This document shows, piece by piece, positions 1-8,284 of a stretch of 64,000 nucleotides of DNA. Position 1 is the first letter of the stretch; every line of letters begins with the position of its first letter. The notes beneath the pieces are model-generated. The model made no database searches and was not told where the DNA came from. It saw only the letters and a program-made list of their open reading frames with translations. The stretch is from Lewinella sp. LCG006 (GTDB lineage Bacteria; Bacteroidota; Bacteroidia; Chitinophagales; Saprospiraceae): assembly GCF_040784935.1 (NCBI RefSeq), contig NZ_CP160680.1, positions 124,001 to 188,000 on the forward strand, in the 5' to 3' direction. Position numbers and translations under genes: made by a program.

Positions 1-3000
1 TTCTTAGAAAAATATTTTGCTCATTGGTTAGTAAGGAAACTTTTTTCGCTATTGGTTTACTTAACCACCATGTAGCATAAGGAGTAATGCACCAAAGAAA
101 CAAGATAGGACTCGCTACGCTTAACTTTAATGGAGAATAAATAAACAGGTAGAGAAGTACTACCAAAGAAAGAACCGGTTCAATCCACATAGAAGAATAG
201 GAATCGAACAGATTTGTTTTAATACTTTTTTCTTCATTATCAGATGGATCCCATTCTAACATTTTTTTCCTGGAAATCGACATTCTCCATAGTGTTTGTA
301 TGATTGCTGTCGAATTAGAAAATGCTTCGTAAGGAAGACAGATAAGTTTAAATAAAGTCTTTCTGAAAATATCAGCAATGTTGTGGATAGAATTTTCAAA
401 GTGGTGACTTAAGGTGACTTCTCTCGGCTTATTGATCGTATCCCAAACGGAAGAAATGATAGTCGGGAGTATGATCATCACGGAAACCGTGATTGTCCAG
501 AACAAAGTAGATGGCAATACCATCCAACCCATTAACAAAAACAAGGTAAGAGCAAGAGGAACTAAACTTCGTCTAAGGTTATCAAATATTTTCCATCGTG
601 ATAAAACTGAAAGAGGATTTTTATGCCAGCGTCTTTTCACATCAGGAACCATAGGTAGAAATCTGGAAAAAATCTGCCAATCTCCACGAATCCATCGTGA
701 AAACCTTTTCCTATCGGCTCGATAGCTGGTCGGATATTTTTCAAACAATTGCACATCGCTCAACAATCCAGACCGTATATAGCAACCTTCAAGGAGGTCG
801 TGACTTAGAATGGTATTTTCTGAAAATCTTCCTTCAAGAACTTTTTTAAAAATGTCCACTTCGTAAATTCCTTTGCCGATAAAAGAACCTTCCCCAAATA
901 AATCCTGATACACATCGGATGATGCAAGTGTGTAAGGATCAATGCCTGGCTCATTCCCATGCATTTGTGTATATAACGAACTGGTTGTTTCTGGTAAACT
1001 GACCGTTACTCTTGGTTGAAGAATGCCGTACCCTTTGGTTACACGTTTCTTTTTCTCATCATACCATGGATGATTCGAAGGATGAGCCATCGTTCCTATT
1101 AACTTCCAAGCTGAGCCAAGCGGCAGTTGTGTATCTGCATCGAGGGTTATCACATACTTTATTTGTGGGAAAATGGATTGGTCACCTATGATGAGTGAAA
1201 ATCTTTCATTTAAGCTCCCACGCAATAATGAATTAAGTTCAGTTATTTTTCCGCGTTTTCTCTCATAACCCATCCACGTATTTTCCTGTAAATTCCAATA
1301 CCTCGGACGATGGAAAAGAAAAAATAAATCATTTTTTTCTCTACCGTATTTTTTATTGAGTTCTTCAATACCACGTTTTGCTAAATCAATAAGAGACTTG
1401 TCTCCGGGAAGTGTTTCCTCCGCAGCATCCGTAAAATCTGTCAGTAAACCAAAATGCAAATTGTCGTTTCTGTTTGCCAGAAACCGGACTTCCAATGCCT
1501 CAACTAAATTTTCAATTGCCTTTTCATTAGTGAGCATTACAGGGATTACAACCAATGTGCGGAACTCAGAGGGGATTTTTTTAGAGAAATCCATTCTTGG
1601 CAGCAGATTCGGTTTAACCAACAAAGAAGAAAAAAAGTTAACAACCGATATGGCAAGCTGACTTGCAAATAGCAACGAAAGCACCGCAATTGAAAAAAGC
1701 AGCCAGTTATTTTGTGTATCCCTATATGCTCTTAATAAAATACCTGCAGTGATCGCACATGTGATTAACAAGATAGCACCTAAATAAATTTTAAGCGTAT
1801 GTTTTCTCAATCCGTACCTGACCCTTTCAAAAGCCGACACAGGCATTTTAGCCCGTTTTTTGGTTTGCCTGACTCCATCCCCTATGAGGTAATATCCAAC
1901 ATGTAATGTGCGATCATCATTAATATTTTCTAGTGCATTTTCATGCATTAGCTGTATGGCTATGCGGGCAACTTCATGCTCTGTTATTTTGCTTTTCTTT
2001 GCAATACGCTCCACCACATGACGGTATCTGTCGCGCGTTGAGAAATCCATTGAGCCATAAATTCCATTGTTATCTTCACGAAGCGTTTTCTCAACAATGC
2101 TATGTGCTTCGACAAATTCGCGCCAATCCATTGCACCCAGCAAACGAAGACTGCCGATACTATTGTTCATGGAAACCTGGTCGGCAGCTTCCTTTTGATT
2201 TTCTGCGTGAACCAATTCAAGGCTCGTCAATCCGATTGCTGACAATTGCCTTTCTATCCAGTTAAGCGCCACAGCCAAGTCAGGACCTTTGCCTCTCAAT
2301 TGCCGGATTAATTCAGAAACATAAGCACTTGTCAAAGGCGGATTTGACCGTGCCATGTCGGCAATAACCAATATCAGATTTTTGGGATCCGTTTCAACCG
2401 TTTCAATCATCTTCTTTCCCCAATAATCAGCAAGGCTTTTATCCACTCTTTCAATAGCGATCCTGATTGATACGCGCCTGAGGTTCTCGATCAGCGCAAG
2501 GCGAAGCATTATAGGTATTGCCCACAGTTCACCTAATTGCAAATTGGTAACGGTTTGATATGCGTTCACAAAACTGCTCAGGCTCTCCATGTCCATTCTT
2601 CCATCGCTGTGAGAAATAATCTGGATGACTATGTCATAGATGCGTGCTAATCCTTCGGATTCATTGTTTGAGAGTTGAGGCAAATCTTCGCTGTACCCTT
2701 TTGGAAAATGTTTTTTTGCAATGCGTATATGTTCTTCAACAAGATAAAAATTGTCTATCAGCCATTCGGCAGCGGGCGAAATCTGATCTTTTCTTTTAAT
2801 TGAATCGGTTATAAGCTTGCGCACGCTGTGCAGAATGATTTCATTATTTGCAAGCCGTCCGAGTAAATGATCCTTTGCCGGTTTCTTGCTTATCTTATGG
2901 CTTCCCGCGAGGGTTTTTCCTAAGCGTTCCATCTGATCAGAACTGAATAACTGCGCCCTCAATGGTTCCTCTTGTGAGTAACGTTGATTAGCGTTATTAC

Positions 3001-3058
3001 TTTGAAACAAATCCCTCATATTGGATATGAGTTCATCTGCTTTAGGTATCAATTTCAT
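1..3058 (-). CDS. ndvB: Cyclic beta-1,2-glucan synthase (NdvB/GT84), N-terminal part
   Basis: An open frame of about 1019 codons starts at the ATG at 3058 and runs off the left edge without a stop. It reads as the membrane and glycosyltransferase part of a cyclic beta-1,2-glucan synthase, which polymerises UDP-glucose at the inner membrane and normally continues into cyclising and GH94 phosphorylase domains (family size about 2800 aa). Visible signatures are AEWLIDNFYLVEEHI near residue 100, two hydrophobic segments around 420-475, LANRNDNLHFGLLTDFTDA, the GT motif DADTQLP at 640-646, FGEGSFIGKGIY near 722, SHDLLEG near 755, RWIRGDWQ near 793, and more membrane segments toward the edge (WCITPYATWWLSKP). 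The family is best known from rhizobia and Brucella. The C-terminal domains lie outside the window, so activity cannot be judged. Confidence 0.88.
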   Translation of the reverse strand, partial: MKLIPKADELISNMRDLFQSNNANQRYSQEEPLRAQLFSSDQMERLGKTLAGSHKISKKPAKDHLLGRLANNEIILHSVRKLITDSIKRKDQISPAAEWLIDNFYLVEEHIRIAKKHFPKGYSEDLPQLSNNESEGLARIYDIVIQIISHSDGRMDMESLSSFVNAYQTVTNLQLGELWAIPIMLRLALIENLRRVSIRIAIERVDKSLADYWGKKMIETVETDPKNLILVIADMARSNPPLTSAYVSELIRQLRGKGPDLAVALNWIERQLSAIGLTSLELVHAENQKEAADQVSMNNSIGSLRLLGAMDWREFVEAHSIVEKTLREDNNGIYGSMDFSTRDRYRHVVERIAKKSKITEHEVARIAIQLMHENALENINDDRTLHVGYYLIGDGVRQTKKRAKMPVSAFERVRYGLRKHTLKIYLGAILLITCAITAGILLRAYRDTQNNWLLFSIAVLSLLFASQLAISVVNFFSSLLVKPNLLPRMDFSKKIPSEFRTLVVIPVMLTNEKAIENLVEALEVRFLANRNDNLHFGLLTDFTDAAEETLPGDKSLIDLAKRGIEELNKKYGREKNDLFFLFHRPRYWNLQENTWMGYERKRGKITELNSLLRGSLNERFSLIIGDQSIFPQIKYVITLDADTQLPLGSAWKLIGTMAHPSNHPWYDEKKKRVTKGYGILQPRVTVSLPETTSSLYTQMHGNEPGIDPYTLASSDVYQDLFGEGSFIGKGIYEVDIFKKVLEGRFSENTILSHDLLEGCYIRSGLLSDVQLFEKYPTSYRADRKRFSRWIRGDWQIFSRFLPMVPDVKRRWHKNPLSVLSRWKIFDNLRRSLVPLALTLFLLMGWMVLPSTLFWTITVSVMIILPTIISSVWDTINKPREVTLSHHFENSIHNIADIFRKTLFKLICLPYEAFSNSTAIIQTLWRMSISRKKMLEWDPSDNEEKSIKTNLFDSYSSMWIEPVLSLVVLLYLFIYSPLKLSVASPILFLWCITPYATWWLSKPIAKKVSLLTNEQNIFLR

Positions 3059-3113
3059 ACGGACTGCCCTTTTAGTTTTTTTTATTCATTAATTAGATAT
3101 TATTTGACATAAT

Positions 3114-4094
3114 TTAATCTTTAGACAGAACAAAATCGAAGCTGACGGTTATTTCGTCTCCAACTTTTATGGCTCCAAGGAACATGACAGGGGGCTCCAT
3201 ATTGAAGTCTGTCATCTTTATCGTTTTGGAAACGGTTAATTGCAAGTCTCCATTAGGCAGTTCTTTTCCAATAGCCAAAAGAGAAACCGCCTTGCTGGTA
3301 CCAGCCATGGTAAGATTACCGGTAGTACCTATGCTTACAGCGTGAGTATCATTTATATTTACAACGGCATTGCTGAAGGGAAAAATAATAGAAGGATACT
3401 TGTCTGAATTAAAAGCTTCGTAGGTTTTATCATCCATCTTATCCCCTTCTTCACTCTTAATGCCAGTCACTTTAATTTTAATTTCAGCATCTTTAATCGA
3501 AGACAGCACATTGTCTTCCATCTGAAAGGAACCCTTGCCTTCCATTACCGTCACTTTTGACACCCAATCATGTAAAGTGGACGTACCACTGATGGTTGCA
3601 TTTACAGATTTCAGGGAAAAGTCAGCAGCGGTCAATTTTGACTGTATTTCAGTAGTTACTGCCTTAAGTATCTCAGGAGCCGCTGCTTCCAGCTCTTGAG
3701 TAGTAACGTCTTCCAGTTGTTCAACAATAGTTGGGATGGGCTTTTCCGTGGTGGTTATTTTGGGAACGGTAACAGCAACGCTCGGCTTTTCAGTGATTAT
3801 TGCCTTAGGTTTGTTAGTAGTCATTGCAGGCTTATCAATACGGGCTACCTTAGGCTTACTAGCCATCTCTTTAGGCTTATCAACCATCATTTCAGGCTGG
3901 TCTACAGCTATTAGTCCCGAATCTACCTTTACTTCAGCAGTGATCACTGACATGGAAGTATCCAGTTGGCTAGTCACCTGTGCTTCATCATTTTCAGGCG
4001 CACTGCATTGCATGAATGCAACAGAGATGACCATCAGCGACGCGACAAGTGACAGGGAATATTTAGTCATTGTTTTATTAATTAGATTGTTCAT
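3114..4094 (-). CDS. YceI-like domain lipoprotein with Lys-Pro spacer
   Basis: Predicted lipoprotein: hydrophobic signal ending in VAFMQC. An in-frame Met at 4070 would give a more usual 22-residue signal peptide. Residues ~60-125 are a low-complexity spacer rich in KPK/EKP turns, probably extended. Residues ~150-326 look like a YceI-type lipocalin-like domain (TISGTSTLHDWVSKVTVMEG, SDKYPSIIF, GNLTMAGTSKAVSL, FNMEPPVMFLGAIKVGDEITVSF). YceI proteins bind isoprenoid-type lipids and are often stress induced; the ligand here is unknown. It lies 55 bp downstream of the glucan synthase start, on the same strand, so both may be envelope-stress genes. Confidence 0.8.
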   Translation of the reverse strand: MNNLINKTMTKYSLSLVASLMVISVAFMQCSAPENDEAQVTSQLDTSMSVITAEVKVDSGLIAVDQPEMMVDKPKEMASKPKVARIDKPAMTTNKPKAIITEKPSVAVTVPKITTTEKPIPTIVEQLEDVTTQELEAAAPEILKAVTTEIQSKLTAADFSLKSVNATISGTSTLHDWVSKVTVMEGKGSFQMEDNVLSSIKDAEIKIKVTGIKSEEGDKMDDKTYEAFNSDKYPSIIFPFSNAVVNINDTHAVSIGTTGNLTMAGTSKAVSLLAIGKELPNGDLQLTVSKTIKMTDFNMEPPVMFLGAIKVGDEITVSFDFVLSKD

Positions 4095-4185
4095 TTATTC
4101 AGTAAAGATGATCCTATTCATTTTCAATACATTACACATCCGCTGCAAAGACTTACATGTATCACACATTTTAAATTTAACATTC

Positions 4186-4214
4186 AAAAAAGCCCCCAGT
4201 AAAGTACTGGAGGC
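4186..4214 (-). terminator. Rho-independent terminator
   Basis: Read on the minus strand, a GC-rich stem (arms 4205-4214 and 4192-4201, loop 4202-4204, one mismatch) is followed by six Ts (4191-4186). It sits about 75 bp after the stop of the 106-aa gene, which it probably terminates. Confidence 0.75.
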
Positions 4215-4286
4215 AGTGCATCAAATGGTATTCTAGACTTAAAATTTCCAGACAATAAAGCGGTTTGGGCTAAGGCCGAGATTGTT

Positions 4287-4607
4287 TTAAAGCAAAAGAA
4301 GTAATAGCAGTACAATAACGATAATGGCCCCTACCGAGAGATAAACACCTTGATTTAGAGCTTTAAGCTCGCGTTTTATTTCACGTACTTCCTTGCGCAA
4401 TGCCCTCTTCTGAGTACCAATCATTTCCGACTTGCTCATTGTGTTTATTTCGTCTAATCGGTTGAGTAGAACTTCAGCAGGTGTGGCGCTAACGGGAGGA
4501 TTAATGGGGATAGCACTAGGAGGCCTTACCGATGCAGCATACACCGTAGGAGGAAAAAATGACAAGATCAAGAGCGCCGTCATTATAGGCAATATTAACT
4601 TTTTCAT
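4287..4607 (-). CDS. Small membrane protein, signal peptide plus C-terminal helix
   Basis: 106 aa, no family recognised. Residues 1-24 form a signal peptide (MKKLILPIMTALLILSFFPP, cleaved near VYAAS). A Pro-rich stretch follows, then a charged helical segment (residues ~45-85, SKSEMIGTQKRALRKEVREIKREL) that could form a short coiled coil, and a C-terminal transmembrane helix SVGAIIVIVLLLLLLL. The topology suggests a small inner-membrane protein with a periplasmic coil. It is followed by a terminator and preceded by the 59-aa basic protein gene on the same strand, so the two may be cotranscribed. Confidence 0.7.
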   Translation of the reverse strand: MKKLILPIMTALLILSFFPPTVYAASVRPPSAIPINPPVSATPAEVLLNRLDEINTMSKSEMIGTQKRALRKEVREIKRELKALNQGVYLSVGAIIVIVLLLLLLL

Positions 4608-4625
4608 TGGAATACTTTTTTTGAA

Positions 4626-4805
4626 TTACTTTTTCTGTGAACCACCACTTTTACCTCCAGATTTTGGTGTAAAAGCGTCGATGGCTGGCTCCTTTTTCTG
4701 ACCTTCCGCTTTATAATCAGAGACAATTTTCTTCTTGCCGGTAGCTTTTTCTTTTTTCTTGTTTTTATTTCCTTTGTCCTTGCTCATTTTTTTGTTTTTG
4801 TCCAT
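4626..4805 (-). CDS. 59-aa lysine-rich small protein
   Basis: A short frame from the ATG at 4805 (alternative ATG at 4787) to TAA at 4628-4626. It begins MDKNKKMSKDKGNKNKKKEK and ends FTPKSGGKSGGSQKK. Nearly 40% of residues are lysine, and there is no hydrophobic segment. Short basic proteins with an MSKDKGNKNKKKEK-like start are familiar to me as hypothetical proteins in Bacteroidota, but I know no function; nucleic-acid binding is a guess. It lies 18 bp upstream of the 106-aa membrane protein on the same strand. A hairpin at 4817-4840 lies just ahead of the start. Confidence 0.6.
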   Translation of the reverse strand: MDKNKKMSKDKGNKNKKKEKATGKKKIVSDYKAEGQKKEPAIDAFTPKSGGKSGGSQKK

Positions 4806-4816
4806 GCCATGTAGGG

Positions 4817-4840
4817 GGGCTGTCCGTATTGCTACAGCCC
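4817..4840 (-). other. Hairpin in leader of the 59-aa gene
   Basis: GGGCTGT (4817-4823) and ACAGCCC (4834-4840) form a perfect 7-bp stem with a 10-nt loop, 11 bp upstream of the ATG at 4805. It could affect translation of the small gene or simply be a leader structure; no riboswitch class is recognised. Confidence 0.45.
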
Positions 4841-4890
4841 ACCAAGCGGTGGAAATTTTAAATTTTTAATCGAAAAAAGGGAAAAAGCAA

Positions 4891-4920
4891 AATTGGCGTA
4901 AAAAAAATTTTACGCCAATT
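4891..4920. repeat. Perfect 13-bp inverted repeat
   Basis: Arms AATTGGCGTAAAA (4891-4903) and TTTTACGCCAATT (4908-4920) are separated by four As, with a further TTGCGTAAATT just to the right. It lies in the AT-rich 338-bp gap between the sigma-factor gene and the 59-aa gene. It may be an operator for the small-gene operon or a weak bidirectional terminator. Nothing else was recognised in 4841-5143. Confidence 0.55.
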
Positions 4921-5143
4921 TGCGTAAATTAGATTCCCTAAAAAGGTTAAAAAACCTGCTTATTAAAAACAAGAGGAAAACCTTGTTAATTAATATATTA
5001 AATATACAAATGTTAATAGGGAAAGGTGTTATACAATTCATGGGAACTGTTACATAAATCACACATTCAGGACAGGTACAACCAGGCTATTGAGCAAAGA
5101 CATCCTACTTGTTCGCTAATAGGGTTTTGAATCAGCCACTTAC

Positions 5144-5647
5144 CTAATTCCTGGCGTTGACTTTTTTTTGCAAGACCTGTCGGGCAGTATACAAGCGGCT
5201 TTTTACTGTACCAATGGGTAGGTTTAAAGCCTGTCCAATCTCTTTGTATTGGTACCCTTGGTGATGCATTAAAAAGGGAACTGAGTATTTGTCGTCTACC
5301 TCATCCAACATGCCATAGATTTCCTGAATTCTAATGTTTACTTCACCTTGATTGGCCAGTGTACTCTTGCTTTCCGTATAGAGAAGAGACCTTTCAAAAG
5401 ATATTTTAACCAAGCCTCTTCTTTTATTTTCCCGAAAATTATTGATAAAAGTGTTGCGGATAATCGTTGCCATCCAAGCTCGAAAATTGGTACCCATTAC
5501 AAAATGGGAGCAGTAATGAAAGGCGCGCATAGTTCCATCTTGAAAAAGGTCCTGCGCATCCTGGTAATCTTTGGTCAATTTCAAAGCGAAAGCAAAAAGG
5601 ATTGATCTTTTGTTAATCAATTCAACATTAAACTCTTGATGTGTCAT
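5144..5647 (-). CDS. ECF-type RNA polymerase sigma factor
   Basis: 167 aa, the usual ECF length. Residues ~8-80 form sigma region 2 (ALKLTKDYQDAQDLFQDG, then FRAWMATIIRNTFINNFR); residues ~110-165 form region 4 (MLDEVDDKYSVPFLMHHQGY, YKEIGQALNLPIGTVKSRLY, a helix-turn-helix). It would direct core polymerase to a small regulon. No anti-sigma gene is adjacent. The gene 21 bp upstream on the same strand encodes a cupin, so the pair is probably one transcript; a ChrR-like sensing role for the cupin is conceivable but it lacks an obvious zinc-binding anti-sigma domain. Confidence 0.9.
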   Translation of the reverse strand: MTHQEFNVELINKRSILFAFALKLTKDYQDAQDLFQDGTMRAFHYCSHFVMGTNFRAWMATIIRNTFINNFRENKRRGLVKISFERSLLYTESKSTLANQGEVNIRIQEIYGMLDEVDDKYSVPFLMHHQGYQYKEIGQALNLPIGTVKSRLYTARQVLQKKVNARN

Positions 5648-5668
5648 TTTATATTTAAGTTTAATTAA

Positions 5669-6010
5669 TCAATCTTCATAACCGCTTTTTATTACGGTAA
5701 GTACCATCTTGAACCTTCCATTTGGTCTAATAAAATTTGCCTTGTGAGCAGGTATTACGATGGACTCCCCCGTCTGCAGCATATGTGACTTGCCGGCAAT
5801 CACAATTTCTGCCTTGCCTTCAATAATCTGAGCGAAGGAATCAAAGGGCGTTATCTTTTCAGTCAGGCCTTCCCCTCCATCAAAAGACATCACGCTAATA
5901 TTCCCTGTCGACTTTTTAAGGATCGTTTTTATGACTACTGCATTAGGAATGTATTCAATGATCTCTACGGTGATATTTACTTTGGATTTTTCCAGTTCAG
6001 CTTCGTCCAT
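5669..6010 (-). CDS. Single-domain cupin protein
   Basis: 113 aa. Residues ~40-110 make one cupin barrel: the TPFDSFAQIIEGKAEIVIAGKSHMLQTGESIVIPAHKANFI stretch (quoted here only as its start TPFDSFAQIIEGKAE and end GESIVIPAHKANFI) matches the two cupin motifs. The metal-binding His pair of motif 1 is absent, whereas one His (PAHKA) remains in motif 2, so metal binding is doubtful. Such small cupins often bind small molecules. It is cotranscribed with the ECF sigma factor immediately downstream, which suggests a regulatory or stress role. Confidence 0.78.
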   Translation of the reverse strand: MDEAELEKSKVNITVEIIEYIPNAVVIKTILKKSTGNISVMSFDGGEGLTEKITPFDSFAQIIEGKAEIVIAGKSHMLQTGESIVIPAHKANFIRPNGRFKMVLTVIKSGYED

Positions 6011-6149
6011 GGTTCTCTCTTTGTTTAGAAAAATAAAGGTCGCCCAATTTCAACCTCGAACCATTATATAATTAAACCCCATAATTACATAATTCACAGA
6101 TGAGCACCGCCGAACAACACCTCCTTTCGTAACTATCTGAATATCAACA

Positions 6150-6165
6150 TACTTTCCAAAAAGTA
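6150..6165. promoter_or_regulatory. TACTTT-CCAA-AAAGTA operator-like palindrome
   Basis: A perfect 6-bp-arm palindrome about 90 bp upstream of the DJ-1/hydrolase gene; a second AGTAAGTA lies at 6180-6187. The arms resemble boxes of HxlR/YodB-family redox regulators, which often control DJ-1-type genes. No such regulator gene is in the window, so this is only suggestive. The rest of 6011-6252 shows nothing else clear. Confidence 0.35.
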
Positions 6166-6252
6166 CGTACCTCACAAAATAGTAAGTAATCAACAAACAA
6201 CAGGGTCCAGCTCGTTCTTTGGGTATTGTTATTTCTTTAAAAAAAACCTGAA

Positions 6253-7773
6253 ATGAAATATTATAAGACGATGCTTACGCTGCTTTTGATGGCAGTAATG
6301 AGTCAGTTTGCCGCCGCACAGCACAATGCGGGTCACAATGGTAAAATATTGATGATTGCGTCCAACCCCGCCGTTAGTGAGCAAACGGGTTGGCCCATTG
6401 GGGCCTGGTATTCGGAGGTCGCCCACCCACTTTGGGCATTTACCGAGGCTGGATATACGATGGACATTGCCAGCCCCGAAGGAGGAGAAGTAAAGTTTGA
6501 TGCTTTCAGCGACCCCGAAGACGAAAGCCAATATGCTGCTTTTGACTACTTGTCACTAGGTTTCAAAAAAGACCCTGTAAGGCAAGAACAGATTAAGCAT
6601 ACGCTAAAATTGTCGGACGTGAACCCCGACGAGTACAAAGCCATCTTTGTTTGTGGAGGACAGGGGCCGATGTACACCTTTATCAACAATGAGGAACTAC
6701 ATCAATTCTTTGTAGATTTTTACCAAACCGGAAAACCAACGGCAGCCATTTGTCACGGCACGAGTATTTTACTCAAAACAAAACTGCCGAACGGAAAGCT
6801 GTTGGTCGAAGGAAAAAAGTGGACGGGTTTCGCTTCTTCCGAAGAACAATATGCCGACAACTACGTAGGGATGCAAATCCAACCCTTCCGCATCGAAGAC
6901 GAAGCCCGAAAAATAGCCAACACTACCTTTGTGGTTGCTCCTCCTTTTGAGGCTTTTGCCGTAAAAGACGGCAACCTGATCACCGGACAACAGCAAAATA
7001 GTGGTGCTGCCGCCGCTGAATTGGTATTGGAAGAACTCCACAAGCAAAGGAAAAACTATCCTACTTATGTATTGGTGCACGGCGCCTGGGCCGACGAAAG
7101 TGCCTGGGGTTTTGTGAGAAACCAACTGGCCGTCCAGGCCAATGTAGTGGTGGTAAACCTACCCGCACACGGCGTGGAGCTCACCCCGGCCAATCAAGTA
7201 GCACTCAGTGATTACGTAAAAACAGTTACCGATGCGATTCAGCAGCAAGCAGGAAAAGTCATCCTGGTGGGGCATAGCATGGCAGGCATGGTCGTCTCTC
7301 AGGTAGCGGAAAATATTCCCAACAAGATCGACAAGTTGATCTATGTTGCTGCCTACTTGCCGCAAAATGGAGAAGACCTCCTGACGCTTTCCAGCCAGGA
7401 CAAGCAGAGTGAAGTAGGAGGAGCTCTGGAGTTCAACGCAGACTACTCTGCTGCCACGATAAAAAAAGAGATGATCGCTCCGGCAGTTTGTGCTGATTGT
7501 CCGGATTACATGAAAGAGGTATTGGTAAAATACCACAAAGCAGAACCCGCCAAGCCGCTCAGCGAAAAGGTAAGCTTGACGCAGCAAAACTTCGGGAGCG
7601 TACCGAAATATTACATCCATACCACCCAGGACCATGCGGTTGGCTACGAATTGCAAAAGCAGATGGTCAAAGCCAACGGCACCATCCAAAAGACTTTTGA
7701 GATGAATACCTCCCATTTGCCTTTTGTGGTTCAACCACAGGAGTTTTTAACGATCATTACGACGATCAAATAA
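6253..7773 (+). CDS. Secreted DJ-1/PfpI and alpha/beta-hydrolase fusion
   Basis: 506 aa with two enzyme domains. A signal peptide covers residues 1-22 (ends QFAAAQ). Residues ~30-262 are a DJ-1/PfpI glutamine-amidotransferase-like domain (WPIGAWYSEVAHP, VFVCGGQGPMYTF-like VCGGQGP, and the nucleophile elbow AAICHGTS with Cys167-His168), similar to Hsp31-type glyoxalases or chaperones. Residues ~270-506 are an alpha/beta hydrolase (YVLVHGAWADESAW oxyanion region, elbow GHSMAG with Ser342, candidate acid Asp460 in TQDHAV, and His488 in TSHLP) of the salicylate-esterase/EstX-like type. The two are usually separate genes. It is monocistronic with about 240 bp of upstream DNA. The substrate is unknown. 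Confidence 0.85.
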   Translation: MKYYKTMLTLLLMAVMSQFAAAQHNAGHNGKILMIASNPAVSEQTGWPIGAWYSEVAHPLWAFTEAGYTMDIASPEGGEVKFDAFSDPEDESQYAAFDYLSLGFKKDPVRQEQIKHTLKLSDVNPDEYKAIFVCGGQGPMYTFINNEELHQFFVDFYQTGKPTAAICHGTSILLKTKLPNGKLLVEGKKWTGFASSEEQYADNYVGMQIQPFRIEDEARKIANTTFVVAPPFEAFAVKDGNLITGQQQNSGAAAAELVLEELHKQRKNYPTYVLVHGAWADESAWGFVRNQLAVQANVVVVNLPAHGVELTPANQVALSDYVKTVTDAIQQQAGKVILVGHSMAGMVVSQVAENIPNKIDKLIYVAAYLPQNGEDLLTLSSQDKQSEVGGALEFNADYSAATIKKEMIAPAVCADCPDYMKEVLVKYHKAEPAKPLSEKVSLTQQNFGSVPKYYIHTTQDHAVGYELQKQMVKANGTIQKTFEMNTSHLPFVVQPQEFLTIITTIK

Positions 7774-7847
7774 ATTACTATTTTTTGCTGTACTGGACTT
7801 TCAGCAAAATGCCTAAAGTCGTAAAGAGACGAGTGGCAATAATCACA

Positions 7848-8164
7848 AATCTTGATATACCCGGCACTAAGTGGTTTGGGAATATTATCGCAACGTCATT
7901 TTTTGCTCTGCCAAGGCGAAAAACGTAGGCGAAGCCTAAGCTTCGGCGAGGCTTTTTAACGCAGTCAGAGCAAAAAAGGACAAGTGAGAATGTCCCAGAC
8001 CACTTAGTAACGGGTATAGAACACGGATCTAACGGATCTGACCGATTTACACGGCTTTTAAAACTGTAAAAATTCGCTTCGCGTCTACTTCGTGGTCTGT
8101 TTTATCCATTAAACTCCGAGGAGCTTGCGAAGATCAGCGAAGCTAATCTGTGTTCTATCAAGAT
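7848..8164. repeat. Palindromic intergenic repeat interrupted by a MITE
   Basis: AATCTTGATA (7848-7857) followed, after the inserted element, by GAACACGGAT (8019-8028) is the mirror of ATCTGTGTTC plus TATCAAGATT at 8145-8164. Removing the MITE and one TA restores a continuous 20-bp arm with 19 matches. The interior carries loosely repeated ACGGATCTGACCGAT-type units. With the MITE it fills most of the 511-bp gap 7774-8284; the flanks show nothing else. Confidence 0.7.
7858..8016 (+). mobile_element. 159-bp MITE, copy 1 (TA target duplication)
   Basis: Starts TACCCGGCACTAAGTGGTTT and ends in the near-perfect reverse complement (GACCACTTAGTAACGGGTA), giving 24-bp terminal inverted repeats with about three mismatches, flanked by TA at 7856-7857 and 8017-8018. 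The centre is also palindromic around GAAGCCTAAGCTTC. No coding capacity. The same element lies inverted at 40591-40749 with about four differences. The TA duplication is characteristic of IS630/Tc1-mariner transposases; no such transposase is in the window, so mobilisation in trans is inferred. Confidence 0.85.
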
Positions 8165-8284
8165 TATCTCCATTGGGGGGCCTAGTCTTAAGCTGCTAAC
8201 ATTCCAAAAGCAGTTACGCCTGTAGCCTAAAATACAGTAAAGGTCCTCTCTTATTCTCAACCACCTACGATTCAATCATAAAAG

